Source: Deltaproteobacteria bacterium
GTDB lineage: Bacteria > Myxococcota > Myxococcia > Myxococcales > Anaeromyxobacteraceae
Length of the DNA: 64,000 nt
Reading direction: 5' to 3'
NCBI GenBank assembly: GCA_016214955.1
Contig: JACRMN010000017.1
Coordinates: 62,001-126,000 of the forward strand
Shown: positions 20,549-32,144 of the stretch, piece after piece
Layout of the letters: every line of letters begins with the position of its first letter
Position numbering within the stretch: the stretch's first letter is position 1
Notes under the pieces: model-generated
Seen by the model: the letters and a program-made list of their open reading frames with translations, nothing else
What the model was told of the DNA's origin: nothing
The model's database searches: none
Made by a program: the position numbers and the translations under genes

Positions 20549-23350
20549 CTACGGGAGGCGGATGGCGTCGATCAGCGTCTGGCGGCCGTTGGTGAAGATG
20601 CTCGGCGTCCAGCCCTGGTCGTAGGCGTGCATGCGCAGCCCGAACTGGGTGACGAAGTCACCCGACTGGTGGCAGCTCATGCAGGAGGTGGCGTTCGGGC
20701 CCTGGAGCACGTCGTCGAGCTGGCTCGGGGACGAGGCGCCGGGGGCGACGGTGACGGCCACGGCCTTGGTGGGATCGACGGTGCTGATGACCCAGCGGGG
20801 AGGTCCGCCAGGGCCGGCGGGCGTATCATCGTGGCACGCGTAGCACTCGTTGAGGGCGCGCGGGTAGTGCACCTCGATGAAGTTGTGGTTCTTGGTCACC
20901 GCGGTGGTGTTGGTCGTGTCGCACTGCGTCCCGGTGGCGGCGCTGGGAGCGCCGGAGCCGGCGACGATCTGGCAGCCGGTGCCGGGCCAGTTGGTGACCT
21001 TGGCGAGCGCCGCCTTGGTGCCGAAGAAGTAGACGCCGTTGGTGCGGTAGTACACCAGCGGGGCACCGCTCTCACCGGCCGAGTGGATGGCGTGGACCAT
21101 GTTGCGCATGTCGTAGGTCTCGCCCACCTTGCCGTCGTAGGCCTCGGCGGCAGTGACGCCCATGTTGACGCGGTTGTTGCCCTCGTTGGCGGCCGGGTTG
21201 TGGCACATCACGCAGAGGTCGACGTTGTCCACCCGGTTGCCGCCGTGCTGGTAGAGCGTGCCCTTGTGGCAGGCGTCGCACTTGTCGGTGTTGACGATGG
21301 CGCGGCGCAGGCTGGCGGCCGCCGGCAGGGCGCCGTCGGCGACGGCGAACTCGCGGGTCGGGCTCTTGGCGCGGACCTGGATGACGTTGCCGGTGCCAGG
21401 GAAGATCATCTGCGGCTTGCCCTGGATGGCGACCACGCCCTTGGTGCCGAAGGTGGTGCCGGTGGCGATGGTGGTGGTGGCGACCGCCGGGGTGCCGGCG
21501 CAGACGGTGTTGGTGGCGGTGACGTTGACGGCGCTCGCCGGCTGGCCGGGCGAGGTGCCGACGCCGGCGTTCACCCAGTCGTTGCCCTGCGCGTAGGCGC
21601 GGAGGATCGACAGGTTGCTGGCGCAGCCGGTGGGGGTGTTGTTGCAGGTGCCGGTGACGCCGGTGTTGCCGAAGAAGACCGGGCCGCTGGCGAAGGTGGC
21701 GTTGCAGGGATCGACGGGCGCGCCGTTCACCGCCGCGGTCCAGGTGACGACCATGTTGGTGCCGGAGAACGAGACGCCGGTGATCTGCATGTCGACCGTG
21801 GCGCCCAGCGCGACCGACTGGTCGACGCCGTCCCAGAGCAGGCCGGAGCGCTCGGTCAGCAGGCCGTTGTGGAAGGAGGCCAGCGTCGCCGGAGCGATGG
21901 TGCCGTCATGGCAGGTGGCGCAGTTGGTGGCCGCCGTGAAGGGGGCGTGGTTGGTGCCGCCGAAGGAGAAGATCGGGGCAGCGGCGGTGCCGGTGTTGGC
22001 GACGCCGAAGCCGGCCCAGGTGAAGCCCGCGGCGACCTCGGCGGTGGTGCCGCCGGGGGTGACGATGGCCGGCGGACCGGCGTGGCAGGACATGCAGGCG
22101 CGCCACGAGACCGGGGTGGCCGCCAGGGTGGGCAGGGCGCTCGCCAGGTGGCAGGTGGAGCAGTTGTTCATGTAGCCCGGGAAGCCGATGGAGAAGGTGC
22201 TGGTGGGGCCGGTCGTGCCGTTGAAGTTGCGGTAGTACACGCCGCCGTCGACCGCGGTGCCGTCGAGCTTCACGGCGCCGGGCATGTTGTGGGAGTTGTG
22301 GATGCCGTGCACGTAGCCCATGAGGCGGGTGCCGGTGGCGACAAGGCGGGTCTCGGCGCTGCTGTCGCGGTCGTGGCAGACGGCGCAGGCCTCGACGCCG
22401 ACCGGGTCGGCCCCGTGGTGGCCGGCGCGGAAGACGCGCTCGCCGTGGCAGTTCTTGCAGGCCTGGTTGTTGAGCGGCACGCCGGCCATGACGTTGCCGG
22501 TGGTGTAGTGGGCCAGGATGGTGGGCACCGGCCAGGCGGTGGCGCCGTTGTCGACGCGGATGAGGAAGCTGGTGCTGTCGAAGACCGCCGGGGTGGCGCC
22601 GGCGGTGCCGTAACCCGGCATCACCAGCGTGTAGTTACCGCTGAAGTTCGGGGTAAGGGTAAAGGTGGTGGTGGTCAGCGTGGTGCGGGTGGCGGTGCCC
22701 GTGCCGGCGCTCCACACCCAGGAGTAGACGCCCACCAGGTGGGTGAAGTCGTTCCGGTTCACGCCGTCGACCTGGACGTTGAAGGTGACGGTGAGGTCGG
22801 CGTTGGCGTTCGACTCGGCGATGGCGACGTTGCTCACGACCACCTGGTCGGTGAGGGCGTGCTTGGTGGGCAGGGTGGCGTTGTGGCAGCCCGCGCAGCC
22901 CTCGACGAGGGAGCTGACGCCGTTGCAGGCGTAGCGGGTGGCGGTGATCTCGGCGACGTCCAGCGTGCCGTTGGCGTTGGCGTCGAGGCCGGAGTCGATC
23001 TTCACGCCGCCGCCGGGGCAGTTGGGGCCGGCGAGCTCGTTGGAGGTGGCCACGAGGCTGGCGGCGCCGTTGGAGCCGGCGGCGCCGTTGCACACGTAGA
23101 AGGTGGTGGAGGTCTCGCCGGTGTCGAAGGCGCCGTTGTTGTTGGCGTCGACGCCCGACTGGACGCGCCGGCCGCCCGCGGCGCAGTTGGCGCCGGGTGC
23201 CTCGTCGGCCGTCAGCACCAGGGCGTTCTGGCCGTTGTTGCCGTTGTTGCCGTTGCCGCCCGGCGCGCCGGGATCGCCCTTGTCGCCCTTGCAGCCAGAG
23301 GCCACGAGGCCGACCGTCGCCAGGATTGCCAGGATTCTCAGGTTTCGCAT
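20549..23350 (-). CDS. OmcA/MtrC-family decaheme c-type cytochrome lipoprotein
   Basis: A 933-residue outer-surface cytochrome for extracellular electron transfer or metal reduction. It has a signal peptide with lipobox (LVASGC), followed by a short collagen-like Gly-rich stretch (GDKGDPGAPGGNGNNG). Two Cys-containing repeats follow (about 45-95 and 98-145), each with a C-terminal YVCNG or YACNG. I count ten CXXCH heme sites: CAGCH, CKNCH, CAVCH, CSTCH, CMSCH, CATCH, CDACH, CVMCH, CYACH and CMSCH. The beta-domains between the heme groups are typical of OmcA/MtrC. No MtrA/MtrB-like periplasmic cytochrome or porin gene lies beside it. The ATG has GGACGGAGAG upstream. Confidence 0.92.
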   Translation of the reverse strand: MRNLRILAILATVGLVASGCKGDKGDPGAPGGNGNNGNNGQNALVLTADEAPGANCAAGGRRVQSGVDANNNGAFDTGETSTTFYVCNGAAGSNGAASLVATSNELAGPNCPGGGVKIDSGLDANANGTLDVAEITATRYACNGVSSLVEGCAGCHNATLPTKHALTDQVVVSNVAIAESNANADLTVTFNVQVDGVNRNDFTHLVGVYSWVWSAGTGTATRTTLTTTTFTLTPNFSGNYTLVMPGYGTAGATPAVFDSTSFLIRVDNGATAWPVPTILAHYTTGNVMAGVPLNNQACKNCHGERVFRAGHHGADPVGVEACAVCHDRDSSAETRLVATGTRLMGYVHGIHNSHNMPGAVKLDGTAVDGGVYYRNFNGTTGPTSTFSIGFPGYMNNCSTCHLASALPTLAATPVSWRACMSCHAGPPAIVTPGGTTAEVAAGFTWAGFGVANTGTAAAPIFSFGGTNHAPFTAATNCATCHDGTIAPATLASFHNGLLTERSGLLWDGVDQSVALGATVDMQITGVSFSGTNMVVTWTAAVNGAPVDPCNATFASGPVFFGNTGVTGTCNNTPTGCASNLSILRAYAQGNDWVNAGVGTSPGQPASAVNVTATNTVCAGTPAVATTTIATGTTFGTKGVVAIQGKPQMIFPGTGNVIQVRAKSPTREFAVADGALPAAASLRRAIVNTDKCDACHKGTLYQHGGNRVDNVDLCVMCHNPAANEGNNRVNMGVTAAEAYDGKVGETYDMRNMVHAIHSAGESGAPLVYYRTNGVYFFGTKAALAKVTNWPGTGCQIVAGSGAPSAATGTQCDTTNTTAVTKNHNFIEVHYPRALNECYACHDDTPAGPGGPPRWVISTVDPTKAVAVTVAPGASSPSQLDDVLQGPNATSCMSCHQSGDFVTQFGLRMHAYDQGWTPSIFTNGRQTLIDAIRLP

Positions 23351-23699
23351 GTGAATGACTCTCCGTCCTTCCGAGAAAGGGTCTCCCGCTCACCCACGTC
23401 AGTGGCTGGCCTCCCTATGCTTGCGGCGGGCCGAAAAGGGGCGGGTGCGCGAGCGGATTGCCGCGCGCGGTGTAGGCCCGCGACGACACCTCCCGCGTGG
23501 CGCACGCCCTGCGAGCGGGGCCGCTACGCACCGGTAGTCGCTGACGAATGCGGGTGAAGCGAGGCTGCGCAGGAGCTGCGCGCGCGGCCGATCGGCGCAG
23601 CGCACACCTCCCCAGTCCCGCACCCGCGGGACCCACCGGAAACGGGGCCCGCTGGGTGCTTGCACACCCGAGGGTCAGCGGAGCTGGGGGATATGGCCC
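23351..23699. other. 349-bp intergenic region upstream of the decaheme cytochrome
   Basis: No gene is recognised here. Both strands have open frames of 60-90 codons, but their translations are Arg/Pro/Ala-rich and look like chance frames of GC-rich DNA. The stretch nearest the cytochrome presumably holds its promoter. I see no clear sigma-70 or sigma-54 element. It is downstream of the fad genes, with no T-tract terminator visible for them. Confidence 0.5.
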
Positions 23700-25877
<2,178 letters not shown>

Positions 25878-25891
25878 GGCGTCCCTCTCTC

Positions 25892-27202
25892 TCAGCTCTC
25901 GGGTCCGTCGAGCACCACCGCGGCGCCGATGGCGCCGGCGGCGCAGATGGTGAGCAGCGCGTGGCCCGCCTTGCGGCGCACCATCTCCCGCGCGGTCTGG
26001 AGCAGCATCCGGGCGCCGGTGGCGCCGAAGGGGTGGCCGAGGGCGATGGAGCCCCCGTTGACGTTGAGGCGGGACGGGTCGATCTCGCCGATGGGAGCCT
26101 TGCGGCCGATGCGCTCGGCGAAGCTCCGGGAGGCGAACCACTGGAGGTTGGAGAGCACCTGGGCGGCGAAGGCCTCGTGCATGTCCACCAGGTCCATGTC
26201 GGCCAGCGTCAGGCCGGCGCGGTCGAGGGCGATGGGGGCGGCGAAGGCCGGGCCCTGGAGGAGCTGCTCCGAGGGATCGAGGGCCGCGTAGCCGTAGGAG
26301 CGGATGAAGGCCAGGGGCCGGAGGCCCAGCGCCCGGGCCTTCTCCTCGGCCATCAGGATCACCGCGGCGGCGCCGTCGGTGAGCGGCGAGGAGTTGCCGG
26401 CGGTGATGGTGCCGTACTTGCGGTCGAACACCGGCGGCAGCTTGGCCAGCGCCTCGGCGGTGGTGTCGTCGCGGACGATGTTGTCCCGGTTCGCCATCCG
26501 CTCGTAGCGCGGCGGCACCGGCACGCCCATCACCTCCTCGGCCAGCTTGCCCGAGGCCCAGGCGTCGGCGGCCCGGCGGTGGCTCTGGGCCGAGAGGGCG
26601 TCCTGGGCCTCGCGGCTGATGCCGTTCTGCTGGGCCATGCGCTCGGCGCTCTGGCCCATGGTGAGGCCGGTGGTGGGCTCGGTCAGCGCCGGCGGCACCG
26701 GGGTCACGTCCCCGAGCTTGAGGCTCGAGAAGGCGGAGAGCTTCTGCGCCACCCCCTTGCCCCGGGAGGCGCCCACCAGCGCCTGGGCCAGCTTGCGCGA
26801 GGCGAAGATGGGGGCGTCGGAGAGCGACTCGGCGCCCCCGGCGATGATGGTGTCGGCGTGGCCGAGCGCGATCTGGTCGGCGGCGTCGGTGGCCGCCTGC
26901 ACCGAGGTGGCGCAGGCGCGGGCCACGGTCCAGGCCTGCACCGTCTTGGGAAGCTGGCTGCGCAGTGCCACCTCGCGGGCCACCAGCGTGGCCAGTTGCG
27001 AGGGGATCACCTGGCCGAAGACGACGGCGTCGTATTCCTTCGGGTCGATGGCGGTGCGCGCCACCAGCTCGTTCACCACCGCCGCGCCCAGGTCCACCGC
27101 CGAGAGGTCCTTGAAGTCGCCTCCCGACTTGAGAAACGGGGTGCGCAGGCCGGCGATGATGGCAGTGCGGCGGCCCGGCCGCGGGGATCCGTTGGTCGCC
27201 AT
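25892..27202 (-). CDS. fadI: Acetyl-CoA C-acyltransferase (3-ketoacyl-CoA thiolase)
   Basis: Cleaves 3-ketoacyl-CoA to acetyl-CoA and a shortened acyl-CoA, partner of the downstream FadJ. Thiolase marks: nucleophilic cysteine in ARACATSVQAA, the LNVNGGSIALGHPFGATGAR histidine region and the C-terminal CAAGAIGAAVVL. The 436-residue length fits FadI. I chose the ATG starting MATNGS because AGGAG lies 10 bases upstream. A GTG nine bases earlier is almost on top of that site. It is divergent from the hemerythrin-like gene. Confidence 0.93.
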   Translation of the reverse strand: MATNGSPRPGRRTAIIAGLRTPFLKSGGDFKDLSAVDLGAAVVNELVARTAIDPKEYDAVVFGQVIPSQLATLVAREVALRSQLPKTVQAWTVARACATSVQAATDAADQIALGHADTIIAGGAESLSDAPIFASRKLAQALVGASRGKGVAQKLSAFSSLKLGDVTPVPPALTEPTTGLTMGQSAERMAQQNGISREAQDALSAQSHRRAADAWASGKLAEEVMGVPVPPRYERMANRDNIVRDDTTAEALAKLPPVFDRKYGTITAGNSSPLTDGAAAVILMAEEKARALGLRPLAFIRSYGYAALDPSEQLLQGPAFAAPIALDRAGLTLADMDLVDMHEAFAAQVLSNLQWFASRSFAERIGRKAPIGEIDPSRLNVNGGSIALGHPFGATGARMLLQTAREMVRRKAGHALLTICAAGAIGAAVVLDGPES

Positions 27203-27374
27203 GGCGCTCACGCTCCTGTTGATTCGGGAATCAGTTGCTGGGACCCCCTATCTACCGCTCGCGACGCACAGCGTCAACCGCCCGAAGGAAGGGGGACGTA
27301 ACGTCCTGGCGGGACAGGGAGAGGCCCCATTCGGCTTGCGCCCAGAAAGGGCCTGCGACACAGTAGTCGTGGCC

Positions 27375-27857
27375 ATGAAGCGCAGCCGCGAACTCCGCCC
27401 GCTCTCCAGCGAGCACCACCAGGCGCTGCTCGTCGCTTTCCAGCTCAAGAAGGGGCTGGCCGGCCACGGCGAGACCGCCGGCGCCCCTCGCGACCTGCCC
27501 GGGCTGGTCTCGCTGGCCAAGCGGTACGAGGACGCCCTGCTCCACACCCACACCTCCGCCGAGGAGGAGCTGCTCGGCCGCCACCTGACGGCGGATCAGC
27601 TGCGCCGCTTGAAGTTCGAGCACGGCGAGCTCATCCGGCTCATGGAGGTGGCCAAGGGCGGGGCCGCCGCCGAGTCCCGCGCCGCGCTCACCGCCTTCGC
27701 CGACCTGCTGGAGCGGCACGTGCGCTGGGAGGAGCAGGAGCTGTTCCCCAGCGTCGAGGACCGCGTCGCCGAGGCCGACCTGGTGCAGGTGATGAACGAG
27801 CTGGAGAAGCGGCTGGTGCTGGCCAAGATGGATCAGAAGCCCAGCCGCCGGAACTAG
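27375..27857 (+). CDS. Hemerythrin HHE cation-binding-domain protein
   Basis: A 160-residue four-helix protein with histidine and glutamate positions for a di-iron site: SSEHHQALL, HTHTSAEEELL, FEHGELIRLM and HVRWEEQELFP. Members of this family bind oxygen, nitric oxide or iron and take part in redox or stress responses. It stands alone between divergent beta-oxidation genes and the glutamate transporter. Its oxygen-binding capacity might matter to a nitrogen fixer, but that is speculation. Confidence 0.88.
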   Translation: MKRSRELRPLSSEHHQALLVAFQLKKGLAGHGETAGAPRDLPGLVSLAKRYEDALLHTHTSAEEELLGRHLTADQLRRLKFEHGELIRLMEVAKGGAAAESRAALTAFADLLERHVRWEEQELFPSVEDRVAEADLVQVMNELEKRLVLAKMDQKPSRRN

Positions 27858-27977
27858 CGCCGCGCGCCCAGGCGCCGCGCCGCGTCGGGCGGGGGCGACA
27901 TCTCCAACCTCACCAGGGACGTCGACACCCGGGCCGGGCCGTGGTTCGATTCGGGCCCCAACCGGAGGACACCCCCA

Positions 27978-28868
27978 ATGCGCACCCGTCTCCTCGCCGC
28001 CCTGCTCGCCTGCTGGGCCGCGCTCCCCGTCGCCGGCGCTGCCGAGCTCACCGGCACGCTCAAGAAGATCAAGGACAGCGGCGTCATCTCGCTGGGCCAC
28101 CGCGAGTCGTCGGTCCCCTTCTCCTACTACGACGACAAGCAGCAGGTGGTCGGCTACTCGCGCGACCTGCAGCAGAAGGTGGTCGAGGCGGTGAAGAAGG
28201 AGCTCAACCTCCCCAACCTCCAGGTCAAGTACACGCCGGTCACCTCGCAGAACCGCATCCCGCTCATCCAGAACGGCACCGTGGACCTGGAGTGCGGCTC
28301 CACCACCAACAACCTGGAGCGGCAGAAGCAGGTGGACTTCACCACCACCCTCTTCGTCGTCGGCACCCGGCTCCTCACCAAGAAGGACTCGGGCGTGAAG
28401 GACTTCGCCGACCTGAAGGGCAAGAACGTCGTCACCACCGCCGGCACCACCTCGGAGCGGCTCATCCGGGCGATGAACGACGAGAAGAAGATGGGGATGA
28501 ACATCATCTCCGCCAAGGACCACGGCGAGAGCTTCCTCACCCTGGAGAGCGGTCGCGCGGTGGCATTCATGATGGACGACGCGCTGCTGGCCGGCGAGCG
28601 GGCCAAGGCCCGCAAGCAGGACGAGTGGGTGATCCTGGGCACGGCGCAGTCGAAGGAGGCCTACGGCTGCATGCTCCCCAAGGGCGACGCCGCGTTCAAG
28701 AAGCTCGCCGACGGCGCCATCGCCGCCGCGCTCAAGACCGAGGGCGAGGCCATCTTCAAGAAGTGGTTCCAGTCGCCCATCCCGCCCAAGGGCGTGAACC
28801 TGGGCCTGCCGCTCAGCGACGACATGAAGGAGCTGTACAAGAGCCCCAACGACAAGGCCTTCCAGTAG
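27978..28868 (+). CDS. gltI: Glutamate/aspartate ABC transporter, periplasmic binding protein
   Basis: A type-2 periplasmic solute-binding protein (296 residues). The signal peptide ends PVAGAAEL. Family marks close to E. coli GltI include LGHRESSVPFSYYD, VVGYSRDL, VDLECGSTTNN and VAFMMDDALLAG. The first gene of a four-gene transport operon (gltIJKL). The ATG has GGAGG upstream. Glutamate/aspartate preference is inferred from similarity to GltI. Confidence 0.92.
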   Translation: MRTRLLAALLACWAALPVAGAAELTGTLKKIKDSGVISLGHRESSVPFSYYDDKQQVVGYSRDLQQKVVEAVKKELNLPNLQVKYTPVTSQNRIPLIQNGTVDLECGSTTNNLERQKQVDFTTTLFVVGTRLLTKKDSGVKDFADLKGKNVVTTAGTTSERLIRAMNDEKKMGMNIISAKDHGESFLTLESGRAVAFMMDDALLAGERAKARKQDEWVILGTAQSKEAYGCMLPKGDAAFKKLADGAIAAALKTEGEAIFKKWFQSPIPPKGVNLGLPLSDDMKELYKSPNDKAFQ

Positions 28869-28943
28869 GCAGGCGACGTCCCGGTTTCCAGGTCAGGCGG
28901 GGCGGGCAGGCCGCCGCCCCGCCGCGCCTGGCGAGAGGTCCGG

Positions 28944-29687
28944 ATGCACAACTGGCGCTGGGAGGTCTTCCTCGAGCCCGCACAGGGCGGCAGCGGTGCC
29001 ACCTACCTGGACTGGGTGCTCGTCGGCCTGCGGATGACCGCGGCGGTGTCCCTCTGCTCCTGGGTCATCGCGCTCCTCTGGGGCTCGCTGATGGGCATCT
29101 TCCGCACCTACCCCAGCAAGCTCCTCTACGGGCTCTCCACCGCCTACGTCGAGGTCTTCCGCAACATCCCGCTGCTGGTGCAGCTCTTCCTCTGGTACTT
29201 CGTCGCCCCCGAGGTGGCGCCGCTGGGCCTGGGCGCCTGGTTCAAGCAGCTGCACCCCAACCTCCAGCTCTTCGTGGCCTCGATGCTCTGCCTGGGCTTC
29301 TTCACCGGGGCCCGCATCACCGAGCAGGTGCGGGCCGGCATCGAGTCGCTGTCGCGAGGGCAGAAGGCCGCCGGCCTGGCCATGGGCTTCACGCTGCCGC
29401 AGACCTACCGGCACGTGCTGCTGCCCATGGCCTTCCGCATCATCATCCCCCCGCTCTCCTCGGAGTGCGTGAACCTGGTCAAGAACTCGGCGGTGGCCTC
29501 CACCATCGGGCTCATGGAGCTGGCCTACCAGGGCCGGCAGCTTGTCGACTACACCGCCCAGTCCTACGAGTCCTTCATCGCCGTGACCGCGCTCTACGTG
29601 GCCCTCAACCTCCTCATCCTGCTGTTCATGCGCTGGGTGGAGAAGAAGGCCCGCGTCCCCGGCTTCATGGGCGGGGGGGGGCGCTAG
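28944..29687 (+). CDS. gltJ: Glutamate/aspartate ABC transporter permease
   Basis: A His/Glu/Gln-type inner-membrane permease of 247 residues with five or six membrane helices. It includes YVEVFRNIPLLVQLF and the EAA-type coupling loop AAGLAMGFTLPQTYRHVLLP that contacts the ATPase. It is only 3 bases from the second permease. The two are expected to form the heterodimeric channel for GltI-bound substrate. Confidence 0.92.
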   Translation: MHNWRWEVFLEPAQGGSGATYLDWVLVGLRMTAAVSLCSWVIALLWGSLMGIFRTYPSKLLYGLSTAYVEVFRNIPLLVQLFLWYFVAPEVAPLGLGAWFKQLHPNLQLFVASMLCLGFFTGARITEQVRAGIESLSRGQKAAGLAMGFTLPQTYRHVLLPMAFRIIIPPLSSECVNLVKNSAVASTIGLMELAYQGRQLVDYTAQSYESFIAVTALYVALNLLILLFMRWVEKKARVPGFMGGGGR

Positions 29688-29690
29688 GCC

Positions 29691-30374
29691 ATGTACGAGT
29701 TCGACTGGAGCTCCATCCGGCCCGGCCTGCCCTTCCTGTGGAAGGGGATGAAGGTCACGCTGTACATCACCCTGGTCGCCATGGCGGCGGGCATCGCGCT
29801 GGGCACGGTGCTTGCCATCCTGCGCATGGCGAAGAACCGGGCGCTGGCCTGGCTCTCGGCGGCCTACGTCAACACCTTCCGCTCCATCCCGCTGGTGATG
29901 GTGATCCTCTGGTTCTTCCTGCTGCTCCCGGCGGTCATCGAGCGGATCTTCAGCATCTCCCGCCAGGAGGACACGCGCCTCACCACCGCGCTGGTGACCT
30001 TCTCCCTCTTCCAGGCCGCCTACTACGCCGAGATCATCCGCGCCGGCATCCAGTCGGTGAAGTCCGGGCAGATGGGGGCCGCGCTGGCGCTGGGCATGAC
30101 CAACGGCCAGGCCATGCGGCTGGTGGTCCTGCCGCAGGCCTTCCGCAACATGGCGCCGCTCTTGCTCACCCAGACCATCATCCTCTTCCAGGACAGCTCG
30201 CTCGTGTACGTGGCCTCGCTCGCCGACTTCTTCGGGGTGGCCGGCATCATCGGCACCCGCGACGGCCGGCAGGTGGAGCTCTACCTCTTCGCCGGCGCCG
30301 TCTACTTCGTCGCCTGCTTCATCCTCTCCTCCCTCGTGAAGCGCTGGCAGAACCGGCTCAAGGGCCACGCATGA
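29691..30374 (+). CDS. gltK: Glutamate/aspartate ABC transporter permease, second subunit
   Basis: The partner permease (227 residues). It has NTFRSIPLVMVILWFFLLLP and the coupling loop GAALALGMTNGQAMRLVVLP. Its TGA overlaps the ATG of the ATPase gene, so the transporter subunits are translationally coupled. Confidence 0.92.
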   Translation: MYEFDWSSIRPGLPFLWKGMKVTLYITLVAMAAGIALGTVLAILRMAKNRALAWLSAAYVNTFRSIPLVMVILWFFLLLPAVIERIFSISRQEDTRLTTALVTFSLFQAAYYAEIIRAGIQSVKSGQMGAALALGMTNGQAMRLVVLPQAFRNMAPLLLTQTIILFQDSSLVYVASLADFFGVAGIIGTRDGRQVELYLFAGAVYFVACFILSSLVKRWQNRLKGHA

Positions 30375-31102
30375 TCACCATCCGCAACGTCAGCAAGATC
30401 TACCCCAACGGCTTCCAGGCGCTGCGGGAGTGCTCCACCCAGGTGGAGAAGGGCGAGGTGATCGTGGTCTGCGGCCCCTCGGGCTCGGGCAAGTCCACGC
30501 TCATCAAGTGCGTCAACGGCCTGGAGGACTTCCAGCAGGGCGAGATCCTCGTGGACGGCACCTCGGTGGGCGACCCGAAGACCAACCTGCCCAGGCTGCG
30601 CTCGCGGGTGGGGATGGTGTTCCAGCACTTCGAGCTCTTCCCCCACATGAGCATCCTCGAGAACCTGACGGTGGCCCAGGTGAAGGTGCTGGGCCGCAGC
30701 CAGGACGAGGCCACCGAGCGGGGCCACAAGCTGCTGGAGCGCGTCGGCCTCAAGGCCCAGGCGCCGAAGCACCCCGGCCAGCTCTCCGGCGGCCAGCAGC
30801 AGCGGGTGGCCATCGCCCGGGCCCTGTGCATGGACCCCATCTGCATGCTCTTCGACGAGCCCACCTCGGCGCTCGACCCGGAGATGATCAACGAGGTGCT
30901 CGACGTCATGGTGGAGCTGGCGCAGGAGGGCATGACCATGATGTGCGTGACCCACGAGATGGGCTTCGCGCGCAAGGTGGCGCACCGCGTCGTCTTCATG
31001 GACGAGGGGCGCATCCTCGAGGACGCCAAGAAGGACGAGTTCTTCGGTGGCGCCCGGACCGACAGGGCCAAGCTCTTCCTGTCGAAGATCCTCTCGCACT
31101 GA
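30371..31102 (+). CDS. gltL: Glutamate/aspartate ABC transporter ATP-binding protein
   Basis: The 243-residue ATPase that powers uptake. Walker A is GPSGSGKST, the signature LSGGQQQR, Walker B ICMLFDEPTSALDPE and the switch histidine TMMCVTHEMGFA. Close similarity to E. coli GltL. Two GC-rich hairpins follow the gene. Confidence 0.94.
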   Translation: MITIRNVSKIYPNGFQALRECSTQVEKGEVIVVCGPSGSGKSTLIKCVNGLEDFQQGEILVDGTSVGDPKTNLPRLRSRVGMVFQHFELFPHMSILENLTVAQVKVLGRSQDEATERGHKLLERVGLKAQAPKHPGQLSGGQQQRVAIARALCMDPICMLFDEPTSALDPEMINEVLDVMVELAQEGMTMMCVTHEMGFARKVAHRVVFMDEGRILEDAKKDEFFGGARTDRAKLFLSKILSH

Positions 31103-31108
31103 GTTCCC

Positions 31109-31151
31109 GGGGGCGCCTCGCCCCCGCCCCGCCGAGCGAGGCTCGTCGGGG
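31109..31151 (+). terminator. Paired GC-rich hairpins after gltL, possible transcript end
   Basis: Hairpin 1 is GGGGGCG-CCT-CGCCCCC. Hairpin 2 pairs CCCCG and GAGC with GCTC and CGGGG around a GAG loop. There is no T-tract, so this is not a classic terminator. It may stop RNA degradation or aid factor-dependent termination at the end of gltIJKL. Confidence 0.35.
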
Positions 31152-31260
31152 CCCCACCCCCCGAGAAGCAGCCAAGCGATCGGACCTCCCCCCGGGGCGA
31201 GGCGCCCGGCGCGCCCCGTGCCTATGGGTGTCGCTCCACCAGCGGGAAGGGAGCGACGCC

Positions 31261-31944
31261 ATGGGCGCATCCATCGAGTTCGCGAAGACGAGCGGCGGCA
31301 AGGCCCGCGGCTGGCTGGCGGAGGCCGGGGACCCGAAGGCCCCGGGCGTGGTGGTGATCCAGGAGTGGTGGGGGCTGCAGGGGCAGATCAAGGCGGTCTG
31401 CGACCGGCTGGCGGCCGCCGGGTTCCACGCGCTGGCGCCGGATCTCTTCGACGGCAAGGTCATCCCCTACCACGACAGCGCCGCCGCCAACGCCACCATG
31501 GCCTCGCTCGACTTCCGGCGCAGCACCGCCGAGGAGGTGCGCGGAGCGGTGCGCCACCTGGCGGCCCGCGGCGCCAAGGTGGGCATCACCGGCTTCTGCA
31601 TGGGCGGGGCGGTGACCGTCATCGCCGCCGCCCACGTCCCCGAGGTGTCGGCGGCGGTCTGCTTCTACGGCATCCCGCCCGAGGGCGTGGCCGCGCCCCG
31701 GGACATCCGCGTGCCCTTCCAGGGCCACTTCGCCAGCCTGGATGACTGGTGCACGCCGGCGGTGGTGGACGTCTTCGAGAAGCGGCTCCAGGCCGCCGGC
31801 AAGACGACCTTCGAGATCCACCGCTACCCGGGCCACCACGCCTTCATGAACTCGGAGCGCAAGGAGGTCTACGGCGCCGAGCAGGCCCAGCTGGCCTGGG
31901 ACCGGATGCTGGCCTTCTTCGGGAAGCACCTGCGGCAGGGCTAG
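31261..31944 (+). CDS. Dienelactone hydrolase family protein
   Basis: A 227-residue alpha/beta hydrolase. The nucleophile is cysteine in GITGFCMGGAV, the typical dienelactone-hydrolase variant, and the catalytic histidine is in YPGHHAFMN. WWGLQGQIKAVCDRLAAAGF is also characteristic. True substrates of these proteins are often unknown outside chlorocatechol operons, and no such operon is here. AGGGAG upstream supports the ATG. Confidence 0.9.
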   Translation: MGASIEFAKTSGGKARGWLAEAGDPKAPGVVVIQEWWGLQGQIKAVCDRLAAAGFHALAPDLFDGKVIPYHDSAAANATMASLDFRRSTAEEVRGAVRHLAARGAKVGITGFCMGGAVTVIAAAHVPEVSAAVCFYGIPPEGVAAPRDIRVPFQGHFASLDDWCTPAVVDVFEKRLQAAGKTTFEIHRYPGHHAFMNSERKEVYGAEQAQLAWDRMLAFFGKHLRQG

Positions 31945-32066
31945 CTCGCGATCGCCACCTGCGGAACAAAGCCGCCAGCGCCTCGCGCACGGTGGGCACC
32001 GGGCACCACCGCCTCGGGGGTGCGCAGGTGGCGCCGCAGGTTGGGCGTGATGGTGACCCGGGCCAC
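31941..32066 (-). pseudogene. Frameshifted, truncated MoaD/ThiS-like gene remnant
   Basis: On the minus strand, one frame reads VARVTITPNLRRHLRTPEAV and VPGA, like the start of stand-alone MoaD/ThiS-family ubiquitin-like proteins. The expected continuation (TVREALAALF) is in the neighbouring frame. Dropping one C from the CCC run in GGTGCCCACC joins the two frames. The rest of the protein, including any C-terminal GG, is missing because the fragment runs into the dienelactone hydrolase end. It is a recognisable decayed piece, not an active gene. Confidence 0.5.
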
Positions 32067-32144
32067 GCCTGCGATCCAGCCACCTGCCCGGAGATCGGGC
32101 GGCCGCGGATCGGGTGCGCTGCCGGAAGCGGTCGCATCTCCCCC

